Shown: one piece after another, positions 52,863 to 61,923 of the stretch
Layout: every line of letters starts with the position of its first letter
Numbering within the stretch: the first letter of the stretch is position 1
From: Algoriphagus ratkowskyi
Lineage (GTDB): Bacteria; Bacteroidota; Bacteroidia; Cytophagales; Cyclobacteriaceae
Direction: 5' to 3'
Assembly (NCBI RefSeq): GCF_002150505.1
Contig: NZ_MSSV01000014.1
Coordinates: 62,001 to 126,000, forward strand
Length of the DNA stretch: 64,000 nucleotides
The notes under the pieces: generated by a model
Seen by the model: only the letters and a program-made list of their open reading frames with translations
Told to the model about the DNA's origin: nothing
Database searches by the model: none
Position numbers and translations under genes: made by a program

Positions 52863-53453
52863 ATGAAAAAGTTTCTTATTCCTATAGGTATCCTTCTGGT
52901 GCTCGGTATTTTCATTTACACCAAAGCCGTAGGGACCTATAATACTTTTGTGCAAACAGAAGAAGTCATTAATGGCCAATGGGCCGAGGTAGAGACTCAA
53001 TATCAACGTCGATCTGACCTAATCCCAAACTTGGTAAACACGGTGAAAGGTTATGCTGAGTTTGAGCAAGAAACACTTACTGCTGTAATCGAGGCACGAG
53101 CAAAAGCTACTGCTGTAAATGTGGATCCTTCCAATCTTACTCCTGAGAAATTAGCTGAATTCCAAGGCGCACAAGGTCAACTTTCTGGAGCTTTAGGCAG
53201 ATTATTGGTCAGCGTAGAGCGTTATCCTGAATTGAAAGCCAACCAAAATTTCCTTGAGCTTCAGGCACAATTAGAAGGTACAGAAAACAGAATCGCTGTG
53301 GCTAGACGTAACTTCAATCAGTCTGTACAGGATTACAACTCTAACCTCAGAACATTCCCTAACAACATCTTTGCTGGCTGGTACGGATTTGAGCAGAAAG
53401 GCTATTTCGAGGCATCCGAAGGATCCGAAAATGCACCTTCAGTTCAGTTTTAA
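52863..53453 (+). CDS. lemA: LemA family membrane-anchored protein
   Basis: A 196-residue protein with an N-terminal membrane helix (FLIPIGILLVLGIFIYTKAVG) followed by the LemA helical domain: NTFVQTEEVINGQWAEVETQYQRRSDLIPNLVNTVKGYAEFEQETL, SGALGRLLVSVERYPELKAN and the C-terminal NIFAGWYGFEQKGYFEA. LemA proteins are extracytoplasmic, coiled proteins of uncertain function that frequently sit beside TPM-domain genes, as here: the next gene starts 11 bases downstream. Confidence 0.96.
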   Translation: MKKFLIPIGILLVLGIFIYTKAVGTYNTFVQTEEVINGQWAEVETQYQRRSDLIPNLVNTVKGYAEFEQETLTAVIEARAKATAVNVDPSNLTPEKLAEFQGAQGQLSGALGRLLVSVERYPELKANQNFLELQAQLEGTENRIAVARRNFNQSVQDYNSNLRTFPNNIFAGWYGFEQKGYFEASEGSENAPSVQF

Positions 53454-53464
53454 TACCCTTTATC

Positions 53465-53902
53465 ATGGCTGAGAAATTATTCTCAACAGCAGACCGGAAG
53501 GCAATAGTTAATGCTATCCAGTCTGCTGAAGTTTCTACCTCTGGAGAAATCCAAGTTCATATAGAAAGTCGCTGCAAAGGCGAAGTCCTCGAGCGTGCAG
53601 TGAAAGTGTTCGACACCCTTAAAATGCACCAAACAAAAGATCGAAATGGCGTATTATTCTACTTGGCCGTTGTCGATAAGCGTTTTGCAATTCTAGGAGA
53701 CAAAGGCATCAATGAAGTAGTTCCTGAAGATTTCTGGGAAAACATAAAAGAACACATGACCGGCTTATTTAAGCAAGGTCAATTTACACAAGGTCTGATC
53801 GACGGTATTCACCAAGCTGGCGAGCAACTTGCAACGCATTTCCCCTATCAGGGTGATGCAGACATAAACGAGCTTCCTGATGAGATTTCATTTGGATCAT
53901 AA
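53465..53902 (+). CDS. TPM-domain protein, soluble (first of pair)
   Basis: A 145-residue protein without signal peptide, made of one TPM domain (AEVSTSGEIQVHIESRCKGEVLERAVKVFDTL...NGVLFYLAVVDKRFAILGDKGI). The TPM domain is named for proteins involved in photosystem II assembly, and related members have phosphatase activity; the role in heterotrophs is unclear. It overlaps the next TPM gene by 23 bases (53880-53902) in another frame. Confidence 0.9.
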   Translation: MAEKLFSTADRKAIVNAIQSAEVSTSGEIQVHIESRCKGEVLERAVKVFDTLKMHQTKDRNGVLFYLAVVDKRFAILGDKGINEVVPEDFWENIKEHMTGLFKQGQFTQGLIDGIHQAGEQLATHFPYQGDADINELPDEISFGS

Positions 53903-54689
53903 GATCCACCCCCTTTTACTAATTTTCTTTCTTCTCACCCTAGGTCTTCAGGCTCAGGACTTCCCTCCTGCGCCCGATCCGCCAAAATTGGTGAATGATT
54001 TCACCAATACACTTTCCGCTACCGAAGTAGCACAATTGGAAAGTAAATTGGTCGCCTACAATGATAGCACCTCCACACAGATTGCCATCGTAATGATGCG
54101 CTCAGTGGGTCAATACGATATTTCTGATTATGCTTTTCGCCTAGGCCAAGCCTGGGGAATAGGCGGCGGAGACAATGATAATGGAATATTGATTCTTGCA
54201 GCAATGGAAGATCGAGATGTATTCATTGCCACGGGCTATGGCATGGAAGGGGCAGTTCCTGATGCTTTGGCAAAACGTATAGTAGAGAGCCTGATTCTTC
54301 CAAATTTCCGGACCGAATCATACTACACAGGTCTTGATGAAGCTACTACCATGATATTCAAATTAGCTTCAGGCGAATATAAAGCTGAGGATATTGAATC
54401 AAAAGGAAACAGTGGCGGAGCTATCTTTATGCTATTATTCTTCGTTTTCATTTTTGTAATTCTACCACTTTTGAGAAATAAAAATGACAATAATAATCAC
54501 ATGGGTGGAAAAGGTGGCGGAGTAGATATGTGGACTACTATCATGCTAGCAACTATGCTTGGTGGCGGTGGTCGTGGATCATCTGGCGGATTTGGCGGTG
54601 GTGGCGGCGGATTCGGCGGAGGAGGAGGCGGCTTCGGTGGTTTCGGAGGTGGTGGCTTCGGAGGCGGAGGAGCGGGAGGAAGCTGGTAA
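53880..54689 (+). CDS. TPM-domain membrane protein with glycine-rich tail (YgcG type)
   Basis: A 269-residue exported protein: signal peptide (IHPLLLIFFLLTLGLQAQ), a TPM domain (residues ~35-165, VNDFTNTLSATEVAQLESKL, IAIVMMRS, GILILAAMEDRDVFIATGYG), one membrane helix (IFMLLFFVFIFVILPLL) and a tail almost wholly of Gly, Phe and Ser. This is the usual YgcG-like layout. Together with LemA and the soluble TPM protein it forms a three-gene operon, probably a membrane-associated complex of unknown role. Confidence 0.92.
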   Translation: MRFHLDHKIHPLLLIFFLLTLGLQAQDFPPAPDPPKLVNDFTNTLSATEVAQLESKLVAYNDSTSTQIAIVMMRSVGQYDISDYAFRLGQAWGIGGGDNDNGILILAAMEDRDVFIATGYGMEGAVPDALAKRIVESLILPNFRTESYYTGLDEATTMIFKLASGEYKAEDIESKGNSGGAIFMLLFFVFIFVILPLLRNKNDNNNHMGGKGGGVDMWTTIMLATMLGGGGRGSSGGFGGGGGGFGGGGGGFGGFGGGGFGGGGAGGSW

Positions 54690-55023
54690 TTTCATTATGT
54701 GACCGATGAACAAGCTTACAGCGAACTAGCTATCATTGAAGTAATCTGCTTGTAAGAAATAAAAGGCATAAAGTAAATTCAGTTTGTGAAAAATTTATAA
54801 GCACCTTCAGTATGGAGGTGCTTTTTTTTTGGAGTCCTTTAATTAATGTTCCCGTGTATGATTTTGATAAAAGATCAAGTAGAGATCAAAACAAGCAGTT
54901 GCCACAAGAAAAGTTTTTGAAAAAAGGGTGACTCAGATTTTAGCCAAGATCCATAAAAAATAGATGTATAAGCAAGTATTAAAGGTTGATTTTCCATAAG
55001 TTTAACCAATACTCCAAACCAAT
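54690..55023. other. 334-base intergenic stretch before the Moco cluster
   Basis: Apart from the terminator at 54799-54830, it is A+T-rich and without a gene or recognisable repeat. No molybdenum cofactor riboswitch-like structure was evident by eye. Confidence 0.6.
54799..54830 (+). terminator. Rho-independent terminator of the lemA-TPM operon
   Basis: Stem AAGCACCT / AGGTGCTT with a 9-base loop and a run of nine T. Located 110 bases after the last stop codon. Confidence 0.92.
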
Positions 55024-56199
55024 ATGATCTCAGTTTCTGAAGCCTTAGATTTAATCAAAGCTAATACTAGTAAACTAGCATCCGTAAAAATCCCACTTAA
55101 GGATTCATATGGATATTTTTTAGCAAAAGAAGTTTTGGCACCGATCAGCTTACCTTCCTTCCGCCAATCCGCGATGGACGGCTATGCTTTCAGATCTGGG
55201 GAATTCAGCGAATTGGAAGTTATCGGAGAGTGCAAAGCTGGTGATGTATTAGAGTTTGAGCTCCATGAGAATCAAGCCGTGCGCATCTTCACTGGTGCAC
55301 GCGTCCCCGACCAAGCTGACACCGTCGTGATTCAGGAACATGTGAGTGCGAACGGAGGTAAAATATCCATTCAGACAATGCCAGAAAAGTCCGCTAATGT
55401 TCGTGCCATCGGCGAACAAGTACAGGCTGGTGAATCTGTCTTGCAAGCTGGAACAAAAATTAATGAATCCATTATTGGCTTCTTGGCTGGTTTTGGCATG
55501 GGAGAAGTTTTTGTAATTGACAAACCCAGAATTACGCTTATCGTAACTGGAAATGAGCTTCAGGAAGTAGGAACAACTCTGAAGCCCGGATCTATTTATG
55601 AAAGCAATGCGATCATGCTGGAGTCAGCTTTGAAGTCGAGAGGTTTCGATTCAATACAGGTTTTGAAAGTTGAAGATGATCTTGAAGAGACCAAAAAAAT
55701 CATCGCTAGCGGACTGAAAAGCGATGTTTTGCTAATTTCGGGTGGCATTTCTGTCGGTGATTATGACTTCGTCAAAGAAAGCCTGGAATACAACGGTGTG
55801 AAGGAGATTTTTTACAAAATCAACCAAAAGCCAGGCAAGCCACTGTGGTTTGGAAAAAGGGGTAGCACACTTGTATTTGCATTGCCGGGAAATCCTGCTT
55901 CTTCACTAACCTGCTTCCTGATTTATGCCCTTTCCGCACTGAAAATTATGTCTGGCAGTTCAGATTACAACCTTGATTTTCAGTCGGGAATACTATCACA
56001 TCGCACGGTTAATAAGTTTGAGAAAACTGTTTTCTTTCTTGGGACAGAAACGAATGGAAATATTCATATCTATCCTAAGCAAGCATCCAGTATGCTAATT
56101 TCTTATGCCTTGGGAAATGCCTTGGTAATGATTCCGCATGATAAAGAAATTTTGGAAGAAGGAGAAACAGTTCAGTACCTGCCGATAAATAGAAATTGA
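55024..56199 (+). CDS. moeA: Molybdopterin molybdenumtransferase MoeA
   Basis: A 391-residue enzyme that inserts molybdate into adenylated molybdopterin, the last step of basic Moco synthesis. It has the MoeA N-terminal domain (LPSFRQSAMDGYAFR), the Moco-binding domain segments VTGNELQEVGTTLKPGSIYESN and LLISGGISVGDYDFVKE, FALPGNPASSLTCF and a C-terminal beta barrel domain. Full length. It is first in the cluster; mobA follows after 169 bases. Confidence 0.96.
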   Translation: MISVSEALDLIKANTSKLASVKIPLKDSYGYFLAKEVLAPISLPSFRQSAMDGYAFRSGEFSELEVIGECKAGDVLEFELHENQAVRIFTGARVPDQADTVVIQEHVSANGGKISIQTMPEKSANVRAIGEQVQAGESVLQAGTKINESIIGFLAGFGMGEVFVIDKPRITLIVTGNELQEVGTTLKPGSIYESNAIMLESALKSRGFDSIQVLKVEDDLEETKKIIASGLKSDVLLISGGISVGDYDFVKESLEYNGVKEIFYKINQKPGKPLWFGKRGSTLVFALPGNPASSLTCFLIYALSALKIMSGSSDYNLDFQSGILSHRTVNKFEKTVFFLGTETNGNIHIYPKQASSMLISYALGNALVMIPHDKEILEEGETVQYLPINRN

Positions 56200-56368
56200 G
56201 AAAAATACCTATTTGTCAAAATGCCAGATAGGATACTTTCTATGCTTTCCAAGATGGAAGCCCGCAGTTGGGTGTGCTATGCGGTCTCAAGGCTAAAATG
56301 GATCTTATTATGATACATTTTTTTTTAGCCAGAAAAGCATCTTAAAATTTTAACCAAAAAAATTTACT

Positions 56369-56950
56369 ATGCCGAATACTCATGATATAACTGCTTATGT
56401 CCTTTGCGGAGGAAAAAGCCTTCGTATGCAGAGCGAGAAAGGCTTGGTTCTCTGGAAAGGGAAACCCTTTATAAGATGGATTATTGAAGCAATAATTCCC
56501 ATCACGTCCAATATCATTTTGGTAACAAGTAATAGCGATTACAGCATCTTGGGTTTACCGATGATTGAGGATATTCATGTAGACAAAGGTCCGGTAGGCG
56601 GAATTTTTACGGCATTAAAACATACCAAAACAAAACGAAACCTGATCCTAAGCTGTGATGTGCCAAAGATAAATTCCAAATTACTACGTGGCTTAGCAGA
56701 AGAATCTGAGAAAATAGATGTGCTTGTCAATCTTTTAAGCGATGGGAAAAATGATTATCCTCTTATTGGCATTTACAAAAAAGAAGCAATTGACATTTTT
56801 GCTGAAGCTATAGCGGAAGATAAATTAAAACTTTGCCCGCTGGTGAATACAATTTCTCATCAGAAGATCACAGTCACTTTTGAACAAGAATCACTTATCC
56901 AAAATATCAACAGCAAGGCGGAACTTCTTGCTCTCCACCTACTTGAGTGA
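56369..56950 (+). CDS. mobA: Molybdenum cofactor guanylyltransferase MobA
   Basis: A 193-residue nucleotidyltransferase that joins GMP to Moco to give the bis-MGD form used by DMSO-reductase-family enzymes. It shows the N-terminal GTP-binding motif (YVLCGGKSLRMQSEKGLVLWKGKPFI), VDKGPVGGIFTAL and the acidic SCDVPKI metal site. Its presence suggests that the organism has a bis-MGD enzyme, such as a nitrate reductase or formate dehydrogenase, outside the window. Confidence 0.92.
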   Translation: MPNTHDITAYVLCGGKSLRMQSEKGLVLWKGKPFIRWIIEAIIPITSNIILVTSNSDYSILGLPMIEDIHVDKGPVGGIFTALKHTKTKRNLILSCDVPKINSKLLRGLAEESEKIDVLVNLLSDGKNDYPLIGIYKKEAIDIFAEAIAEDKLKLCPLVNTISHQKITVTFEQESLIQNINSKAELLALHLLE

Positions 56951-57023
56951 GGCTTTTACTTTTTAAACAGGAATACATCACCATTTAGTAAGTAATCCAC
57001 GTGTTCTGTATTAACTTGAAGCC

Positions 57024-57260
57024 ATGATTACTGTTAACTATTTTGGAAATATCGCAGAAGCTACTCAAAGTAACTCTGAGACACTAAATCACAATTCTAT
57101 GAGTTTGGCTGAACTGCTAGACTTGCTGAATTCCAAATATGCCATCGCACAATTCCCTTTCCAAGTAGCTGTCAATCGAAAAATTGTCTCTAAGCAGCAA
57201 GCTCTGAATATTTTTGATTCTGACGAAATCGCCTTACTTCCACCATTTGCCGGAGGCTAA
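57024..57260 (+). CDS. moaD: Molybdopterin synthase small subunit MoaD
   Basis: A 78-residue ubiquitin-like sulphur carrier. It has the beta-grasp pattern and the essential C-terminal Gly-Gly (ALLPPFAGG), which MoeB adenylates and which then carries the thiocarboxylate used for the dithiolene of molybdopterin. The stop codon is followed after 1 base by the moeB start, so the carrier and its activating enzyme are co-translated. Confidence 0.93.
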   Translation: MITVNYFGNIAEATQSNSETLNHNSMSLAELLDLLNSKYAIAQFPFQVAVNRKIVSKQQALNIFDSDEIALLPPFAGG

Positions 57261-57261
57261 A

Positions 57262-58299
57262 ATGGACAGATTCCAGCGACAAATCATACTGCCCGGAATA
57301 GGAACCTCAGGACAGCAAAAGCTAACATCAAGTAGCGTATTGGTGGTCGGAGCTGGTGGTTTAGGCTGTGCGATTTTACCTTATTTGGTTTCTGCTGGAC
57401 TTGGCAAAATCGGGATTGTGGATGGAGATCATGTGGAGAAAAGCAATCTTCACAGACAAGTATTGTATCAAGAGAATTCCGTTGGTTTGCGAAAAGTAGA
57501 TTCAGCGAAGCAAGCACTTAAGAGAATGAATTCCTCCACCCAAATCGAGGTAATTCCTGAGTTTTTATCTGCTGAAAATGTGGATAACTTGATTGAAGGC
57601 TATGACATGATCATAGATGCCACGGATAATCTAGAAGTTCGATACACTTTAGACGATGCTTGCACAGCTGCAAAAAAGCCTATGATCTATGGTTCGATCT
57701 TCAGGTTTCAAGGGCAGGTCTCGGTTTTCAATTATAAAAACGGACCTTCATACAGCAGTCTTTTTCCTAAAGAGGAGAAGACAGTTTTGAACTGTGAAGA
57801 GGCTGGAGTCTTAGGACCCACGGTCGGAATTATAGGAATGCTTCAGGCTAATGAAGCGTTGAAAATCATTCTTGAAATCGGAGAAGTACTTTCAGGCAAA
57901 CTTCTGATATACAATATGCTGACTAATGATCAGCAGATTTTCCAATTGGCTAATCAGCCATTACAGCCCAGTTTTAATACTGAGACTGAAAAGGTAGATT
58001 TGATAAATCCTGAGTTAGCATTTACACAGGCAGGAACGCTACTTGATGTGAGAGAAGTCGGTGAGCAACCCGAGATTCCTTCCAGTTTCTGTCTTAATAT
58101 CCCGCTTTCTGAGTTGGAAAGTAGATTCGGAGAATTGGATAAAGACAATCAAATCACCTTGTTTTGCCAAACTGGAGGAAGGGCAATACAAGCAGGCAAA
58201 TTGCTCAAAAAATTAGGGTTCATTAAAATTAGAGCCGTCAGAGGCGGTGCAAAAGATATATTCAGATTAATTCGAGCACATGAAAAAAGTATTTCTTGA
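57262..58299 (+). CDS. moeB: MoaD-activating enzyme MoeB/ThiF family with C-terminal rhodanese domain
   Basis: A 345-residue enzyme of the E1-like family that adenylates the C-terminus of MoaD. It has the nucleotide-binding GAGGLGCAI motif, the VDGDHVEKSNLHRQ segment and the NCEEAGVLGP region. The C-terminal ~90 residues form a rhodanese domain with a candidate active-site Cys (LFCQTGGRA), which could supply the sulphur. The two CxxC pairs that bind zinc in E. coli MoeB are not visible. The ATG at 57262 is chosen; an earlier ATG lies inside moaD. It overlaps moaE by 20 bases. Confidence 0.9.
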   Translation: MDRFQRQIILPGIGTSGQQKLTSSSVLVVGAGGLGCAILPYLVSAGLGKIGIVDGDHVEKSNLHRQVLYQENSVGLRKVDSAKQALKRMNSSTQIEVIPEFLSAENVDNLIEGYDMIIDATDNLEVRYTLDDACTAAKKPMIYGSIFRFQGQVSVFNYKNGPSYSSLFPKEEKTVLNCEEAGVLGPTVGIIGMLQANEALKIILEIGEVLSGKLLIYNMLTNDQQIFQLANQPLQPSFNTETEKVDLINPELAFTQAGTLLDVREVGEQPEIPSSFCLNIPLSELESRFGELDKDNQITLFCQTGGRAIQAGKLLKKLGFIKIRAVRGGAKDIFRLIRAHEKSIS

Positions 58300-58708
58300 A
58301 GGAGCTATTTCACCAGAATTTATAGCTGATTCTATTGCAAAGCATCAAAGCAAGCATAGCATCGGAGCGCATAATATTTTCCTCGGACAAGTTCGAGCGG
58401 ATGAAGTGGGCGATCAGAAAGTCGTTGCCATAGAATACACGACTTATGAGGAAATGGCCAATGAAAAGTTACACGAGATTCGTGAGGCTGCATTTGAAAA
58501 ATTTGATCTGACTTGCCTGCACATTTACCACAGTTTGGGTACAGTGAAAGTCGGCGAGATTTGCATTTTTGTCTTCGTTTCCTCGCCAAGAAGAAAGCAG
58601 GTTTATGAAGCCACCGAATGGCTAGTGAATAAGGTGAAAGAGGAAGTTCCGATCTTTGGCAAGGAGATTCTGGACAACGAGGAGCATCAATGGAAGGTAA
58701 ATAGCTAA
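58280..58708 (+). CDS. moaE: Molybdopterin synthase catalytic subunit MoaE
   Basis: A 142-residue subunit that, with MoaD, converts precursor Z (cPMP) to molybdopterin. Typical segments are visible: GAHNIFLGQVRADEVGDQKVVAIEYTTYEEMA, CLHIYHSLGTVKVGEICIFVFVSSPRR and the C-terminal VPIFGKEIL with a conserved lysine. The start at 58280 overlaps the end of moeB. Confidence 0.94.
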   Translation: MKKVFLEGAISPEFIADSIAKHQSKHSIGAHNIFLGQVRADEVGDQKVVAIEYTTYEEMANEKLHEIREAAFEKFDLTCLHIYHSLGTVKVGEICIFVFVSSPRRKQVYEATEWLVNKVKEEVPIFGKEILDNEEHQWKVNS

Positions 58709-58876
58709 AAAAGTAAAATTTCCTATCCAAAATTACGGCTGTGAAGGACTAAAAGCGACTGATAATATGGTAAACATTAGCATTACTGTAACTTCGGTCT
58801 CCCGTCTACGGTCTCCAAGCCAGTTAAGCTAAGGAATTATGGAATCTGGCATAAATGCGGATAATCAGATAAACAA

Positions 58877-59794
58877 ATGGTAGACATCACACATAAAGTC
58901 ACAACCCTTCGCACGGCAAAAGCTCAGGCGATTGTACATGTCAGTTCTGCTGAGACCATTGCGGCTGTGATGGAAAACCGAGTACCAAAGGGGAATGTCT
59001 TCGAAATGGCGAAGGTCGCAGGGCTTTTCGCAGTGAAAAATACCCACATTACCATTCCCGATTGTCATCCACTTCCGGTGGAATACACTGCTGTGGAATA
59101 TGAGATCGATGGGTTGGAAATCCGAATTTATATCACTGTGAAGACCGTGTACAAAACTGGGGTGGAAGTAGAAGCCATGCATGGAGCATCGGTGATTGCC
59201 TTGACTATGTACGATATGCTTAAACCTATCGACAAGGGAATTGTTATCCGTGAAATAGGTCTGGTGGAGAAAACGGGGGGAAAATCCAGTTTCAAAGACA
59301 AAAACCCAAAGCTGATTCAAGCGGCTGTAGTAGTTTGCTCAGATTCTATTTCCAAGGGAATAAAAGAAGACCGGGCTGGTAAAGTGATTGTGGATAAGTT
59401 GAAATCACATGGAGTAGAAGTGACTTCCTATGAAGTGATTCCCGATGAGATAGAGCAAATCAGAAGCAAAGCTTTTGAGCATTCAGAAAAAAATCAATTG
59501 GTGATTTTCACAGGTGGAACCGGACTCTCCAAAAGAGATGTGACGCCAGAAGCTTTGGAGCCAATTTTGGAGAGGAGAATTCCGGGTATCGAGGAAGCGA
59601 TCAGAAGTTACGGACAGAAGATTATGCCATTTGCGATGCTCTCCAGGTCCGTGGCGGGGACGATTGGTGATAGCATTATCTTGGCTTTGCCAGGATCGAC
59701 CAATGGAGCGAAGGAATCAATGGATGCGGTTTTTCCGCATGTATTGCATGTATTTAAAATTTTAAAAGGAGCGAATCATGACCCAATCGGGTAA
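58877..59794 (+). CDS. moaCB: Bifunctional MoaC-MoaB fusion
   Basis: A 305-residue fusion. Residues ~1-150 are MoaC (MVDITHKVTTLRTAKAQA, CHPLP and GVEVEAMHGASVIALTMYDMLKP), which with MoaA makes cPMP from GTP. From about residue 155 there is a MoaB/MogA domain (AAVVVCSDSISKGIKEDRAGK, FTGGTGLSKRDVTPEAL, ALPGSTNGAKESMD), which adenylates molybdopterin before MoeA acts. Such MoaC/MoaB fusions are known in Bacteroidota and others. It overlaps moaA by 17 bases. Confidence 0.94.
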   Translation: MVDITHKVTTLRTAKAQAIVHVSSAETIAAVMENRVPKGNVFEMAKVAGLFAVKNTHITIPDCHPLPVEYTAVEYEIDGLEIRIYITVKTVYKTGVEVEAMHGASVIALTMYDMLKPIDKGIVIREIGLVEKTGGKSSFKDKNPKLIQAAVVVCSDSISKGIKEDRAGKVIVDKLKSHGVEVTSYEVIPDEIEQIRSKAFEHSEKNQLVIFTGGTGLSKRDVTPEALEPILERRIPGIEEAIRSYGQKIMPFAMLSRSVAGTIGDSIILALPGSTNGAKESMDAVFPHVLHVFKILKGANHDPIG

Positions 59795-60791
59795 TATTCA
59801 GGAGCTGAGAGATAAGTTTGGACGAGTCCACAATTACCTGCGGATTTCCCTGATCGAGAAGTGCAATCTGCGCTGCAGCTACTGCATGCCTGCAGAAGGA
59901 ATCCCGCTTAGCCCCAAAGCTCACTTGATGAGTGCGGACGAGGTGCTGGAGTTTGCTCGGATTTTTGTGGGCTTGGGCGTGAATAAGATTCGTCTTACAG
60001 GCGGGGAACCTCTGCTTAGAAAAGACATAGGAGTAATTCTCGAAGGACTTTCGAAAATGCCTGTGGATCTTTCGATTACCACCAACGGTTTGCTGATGGA
60101 TAGACATGTGGATAACTTCCAAAAGCTAGGAATCAAAAAGATTAATTTTAGTCTGGATACCTTGAAGGAGGAGCGCTTTCAACAACTTACCAGAAGGACA
60201 GGCTTCCAAAAAACCTTGGATAACTTCGAGCTACTTCATAACAAGGACTTTGACCTGAAAATTAACACGGTACTGATCAAAGGAATCAACGATGATGAGC
60301 TGGTCGATTTGGTAAATATGACCAAGGACTACAAGGTTTCGGTTCGCTTTATAGAATTTATGCCTTTCGATGGAAATAGCTGGGACAGATCCAAGATGGT
60401 TTCCGAGAAAGAAGTTTTGGATCAATTGGGGGCTCACTTCGGGGCTGAGCGAATAGCATCACTTCCGAATGAGGATAATTTCACTGCTCGCAAATTCAAG
60501 ATTGCTGGATACAAAGGAGATTTCGGAATTATTTCTTCGGTGACCAATCCCTTCTGTGGAAGCTGCAACCGTATTCGATTGACGGCAAACGGCCGCATTA
60601 AGAATTGTCTTTTTTCCAATCAGGAAACCGACTTGCTAGCCGCGATGCGTGCTGGGGAGAATGTGGAAAACCTGATTTTGGAATCCATCCTCAACAAAAA
60701 AGCTGTGCGTGCCGGCATGGACAGCATGGAAAAATTATCTGATCCCGCGCTGCATTCTGATAATAGAAGTATGATTGCGATTGGGGGGTGA
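59778..60791 (+). CDS. moaA: GTP 3',8-cyclase MoaA (radical SAM)
   Basis: A 337-residue radical SAM enzyme. The N-terminal cluster motif is CNLRCSYCMP (CxxxCxxC) and the C-terminal second cluster lies in NPFCGSCNRIRLTANGRIKNCLF; the chain ends in the conserved Gly-Gly. With MoaC it turns GTP into cPMP. The start overlaps moaCB by 17 bases, indicating translational coupling. Its last 116 bases recur downstream at 60887-61002. Confidence 0.96.
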   Translation: MTQSGNIQELRDKFGRVHNYLRISLIEKCNLRCSYCMPAEGIPLSPKAHLMSADEVLEFARIFVGLGVNKIRLTGGEPLLRKDIGVILEGLSKMPVDLSITTNGLLMDRHVDNFQKLGIKKINFSLDTLKEERFQQLTRRTGFQKTLDNFELLHNKDFDLKINTVLIKGINDDELVDLVNMTKDYKVSVRFIEFMPFDGNSWDRSKMVSEKEVLDQLGAHFGAERIASLPNEDNFTARKFKIAGYKGDFGIISSVTNPFCGSCNRIRLTANGRIKNCLFSNQETDLLAAMRAGENVENLILESILNKKAVRAGMDSMEKLSDPALHSDNRSMIAIGG

Positions 60792-60886
60792 TGGTTTTGT
60801 TAACGCAGGTTCTGTCCATGGCCTGTGTCCTCACAGGACATTATGGAGACATATTCCGGGCTGTGTGGACACAGACCAGGGAGGTC

Positions 60887-61002
60887 TTTTGGAATCCATC
60901 CTCAACAAAAAAGCTGTTCGAGCTGGCATGGATAGCATGGAAAAATTATCTGATCCCACGCTACATTCTGATAATAGAAGTATGATTGCGATTGGGGGGT
61001 GA
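60887..61002 (+). pseudogene. Duplicated 3' end of moaA
   Basis: The 116 bases repeat the moaA end (60676-60791) with the same stop codon and only six substitutions, of which five are silent in the moaA frame and one gives Ala to Thr. The 95-base spacer between the two contains a hairpin-like CTGTGT-GG-ACACAG. It is a remnant and not a gene: upstream of it the moaA frame has no related sequence. Confidence 0.9.
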
Positions 61003-61043
61003 GGTTGAAATCCTCCTTTACACACTTATCTCGTTGGTATGTG

Positions 61044-61811
61044 TCACTGGGAAGTCTTTTGTTCTTTAAATTCAAATTCAATTGTTTGCTTATCGCGATA
61101 ATCTAACAAAAATGGCAAATGCGTGGGCAGCCTATGCATCTTAAAAAACTCTGATTTTTTTTTCTCTACACTACAATTTTTAAAATTCGTAATTTCATGA
61201 TGATAAGGCAAATTGCCATTAAAGTCGATTGTTAGAACATGACCTAGTGGAGGGAAAGTAAGTTCAGTCGCTAGTACAGAAACTCCGGAGTTGAAATTTC
61301 CTTTTACCATTGTCGGAATATTTCTGAGTTGACCCTCGGAATTTAAGTAGATAAAAACTCTATATTTTTCTGGAAGATACTGACTATCAAAATTTGAAAC
61401 GAAATCTGCCAATTCTCTATTTTTCTTTGAAAATAGTGACGAATTCATGGCTAAGAACATTGAAATAGTCTGCTTTAAAACTTTTAATTGTTCGAAATCA
61501 TGCATCTCAATTTCAAAATAATTGCTATCTTTTTTATTTAACAAACTAATAAAGCTGTTGCTGTACCTATTAAAGGAAGACACATATTTTAAGCCCAAAT
61601 AACTATTGCATATACCACACAGCGAGTAATAGCCAACGCCTCCTTGTTCAACTTTTCCTCTTAGTTTATGTTCAAAAGGGTTATCATTTTCAATTAATTT
61701 TAAGAATGTAGTCTTTTGGTATCTAGTATTTTTATTAAATGAAATTTTAGGAGGAACATGCTCAAATGTCATTTCTCGGTATTCATCACATATTCTACAA
61801 AAATCTTTCAT
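61044..61811 (-). CDS. HNH-endonuclease-like zinc protein
   Basis: A 255-residue soluble protein. The N-terminal part has two cysteine pairs, Cys5/Cys8 (CRIC) and Cys65/Cys68 (CGICN), with an EHVPPK motif at residues 17-22 between them. This pattern fits HNH-type treble-clef nucleases annotated as HNH endonuclease-like in Bacteroidota. The remaining ~190 residues have no recognised domain. It is A+T rich compared with the Moco genes, and its context (HigA, membrane protein) suggests an accessory island. Activity is not established. Confidence 0.7.
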   Translation of the reverse strand: MKDFCRICDEYREMTFEHVPPKISFNKNTRYQKTTFLKLIENDNPFEHKLRGKVEQGGVGYYSLCGICNSYLGLKYVSSFNRYSNSFISLLNKKDSNYFEIEMHDFEQLKVLKQTISMFLAMNSSLFSKKNRELADFVSNFDSQYLPEKYRVFIYLNSEGQLRNIPTMVKGNFNSGVSVLATELTFPPLGHVLTIDFNGNLPYHHEITNFKNCSVEKKKSEFFKMHRLPTHLPFLLDYRDKQTIEFEFKEQKTSQ

Positions 61812-61923
61812 TTAAATAGGTATAATTATAACGGTATTTTGATTTTTAGCAAGACATATTTCGGTGTCTGAATTTCCTCGAAAGTTGACGTGTAAGAAAC
61901 TTAAGGAGTTAATAAATCTTTCT

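Noticed and set aside
56200..56368. Moco riboswitch or other structured leader before mobA
   Set aside because: No multi-stem conserved structure could be recognised by eye, and the region looks like ordinary intergenic sequence.
58332..58730. Antisense gene over moaE
   Set aside because: It is the opposite-strand reading of moaE, which has clear family motifs; the antisense protein has none.
60775..61002. A separate 75-codon gene after moaA
   Set aside because: Only its last 38 codons resemble a protein, and these are the duplicated moaA tail. The first half is the hairpin-containing spacer in a random frame.
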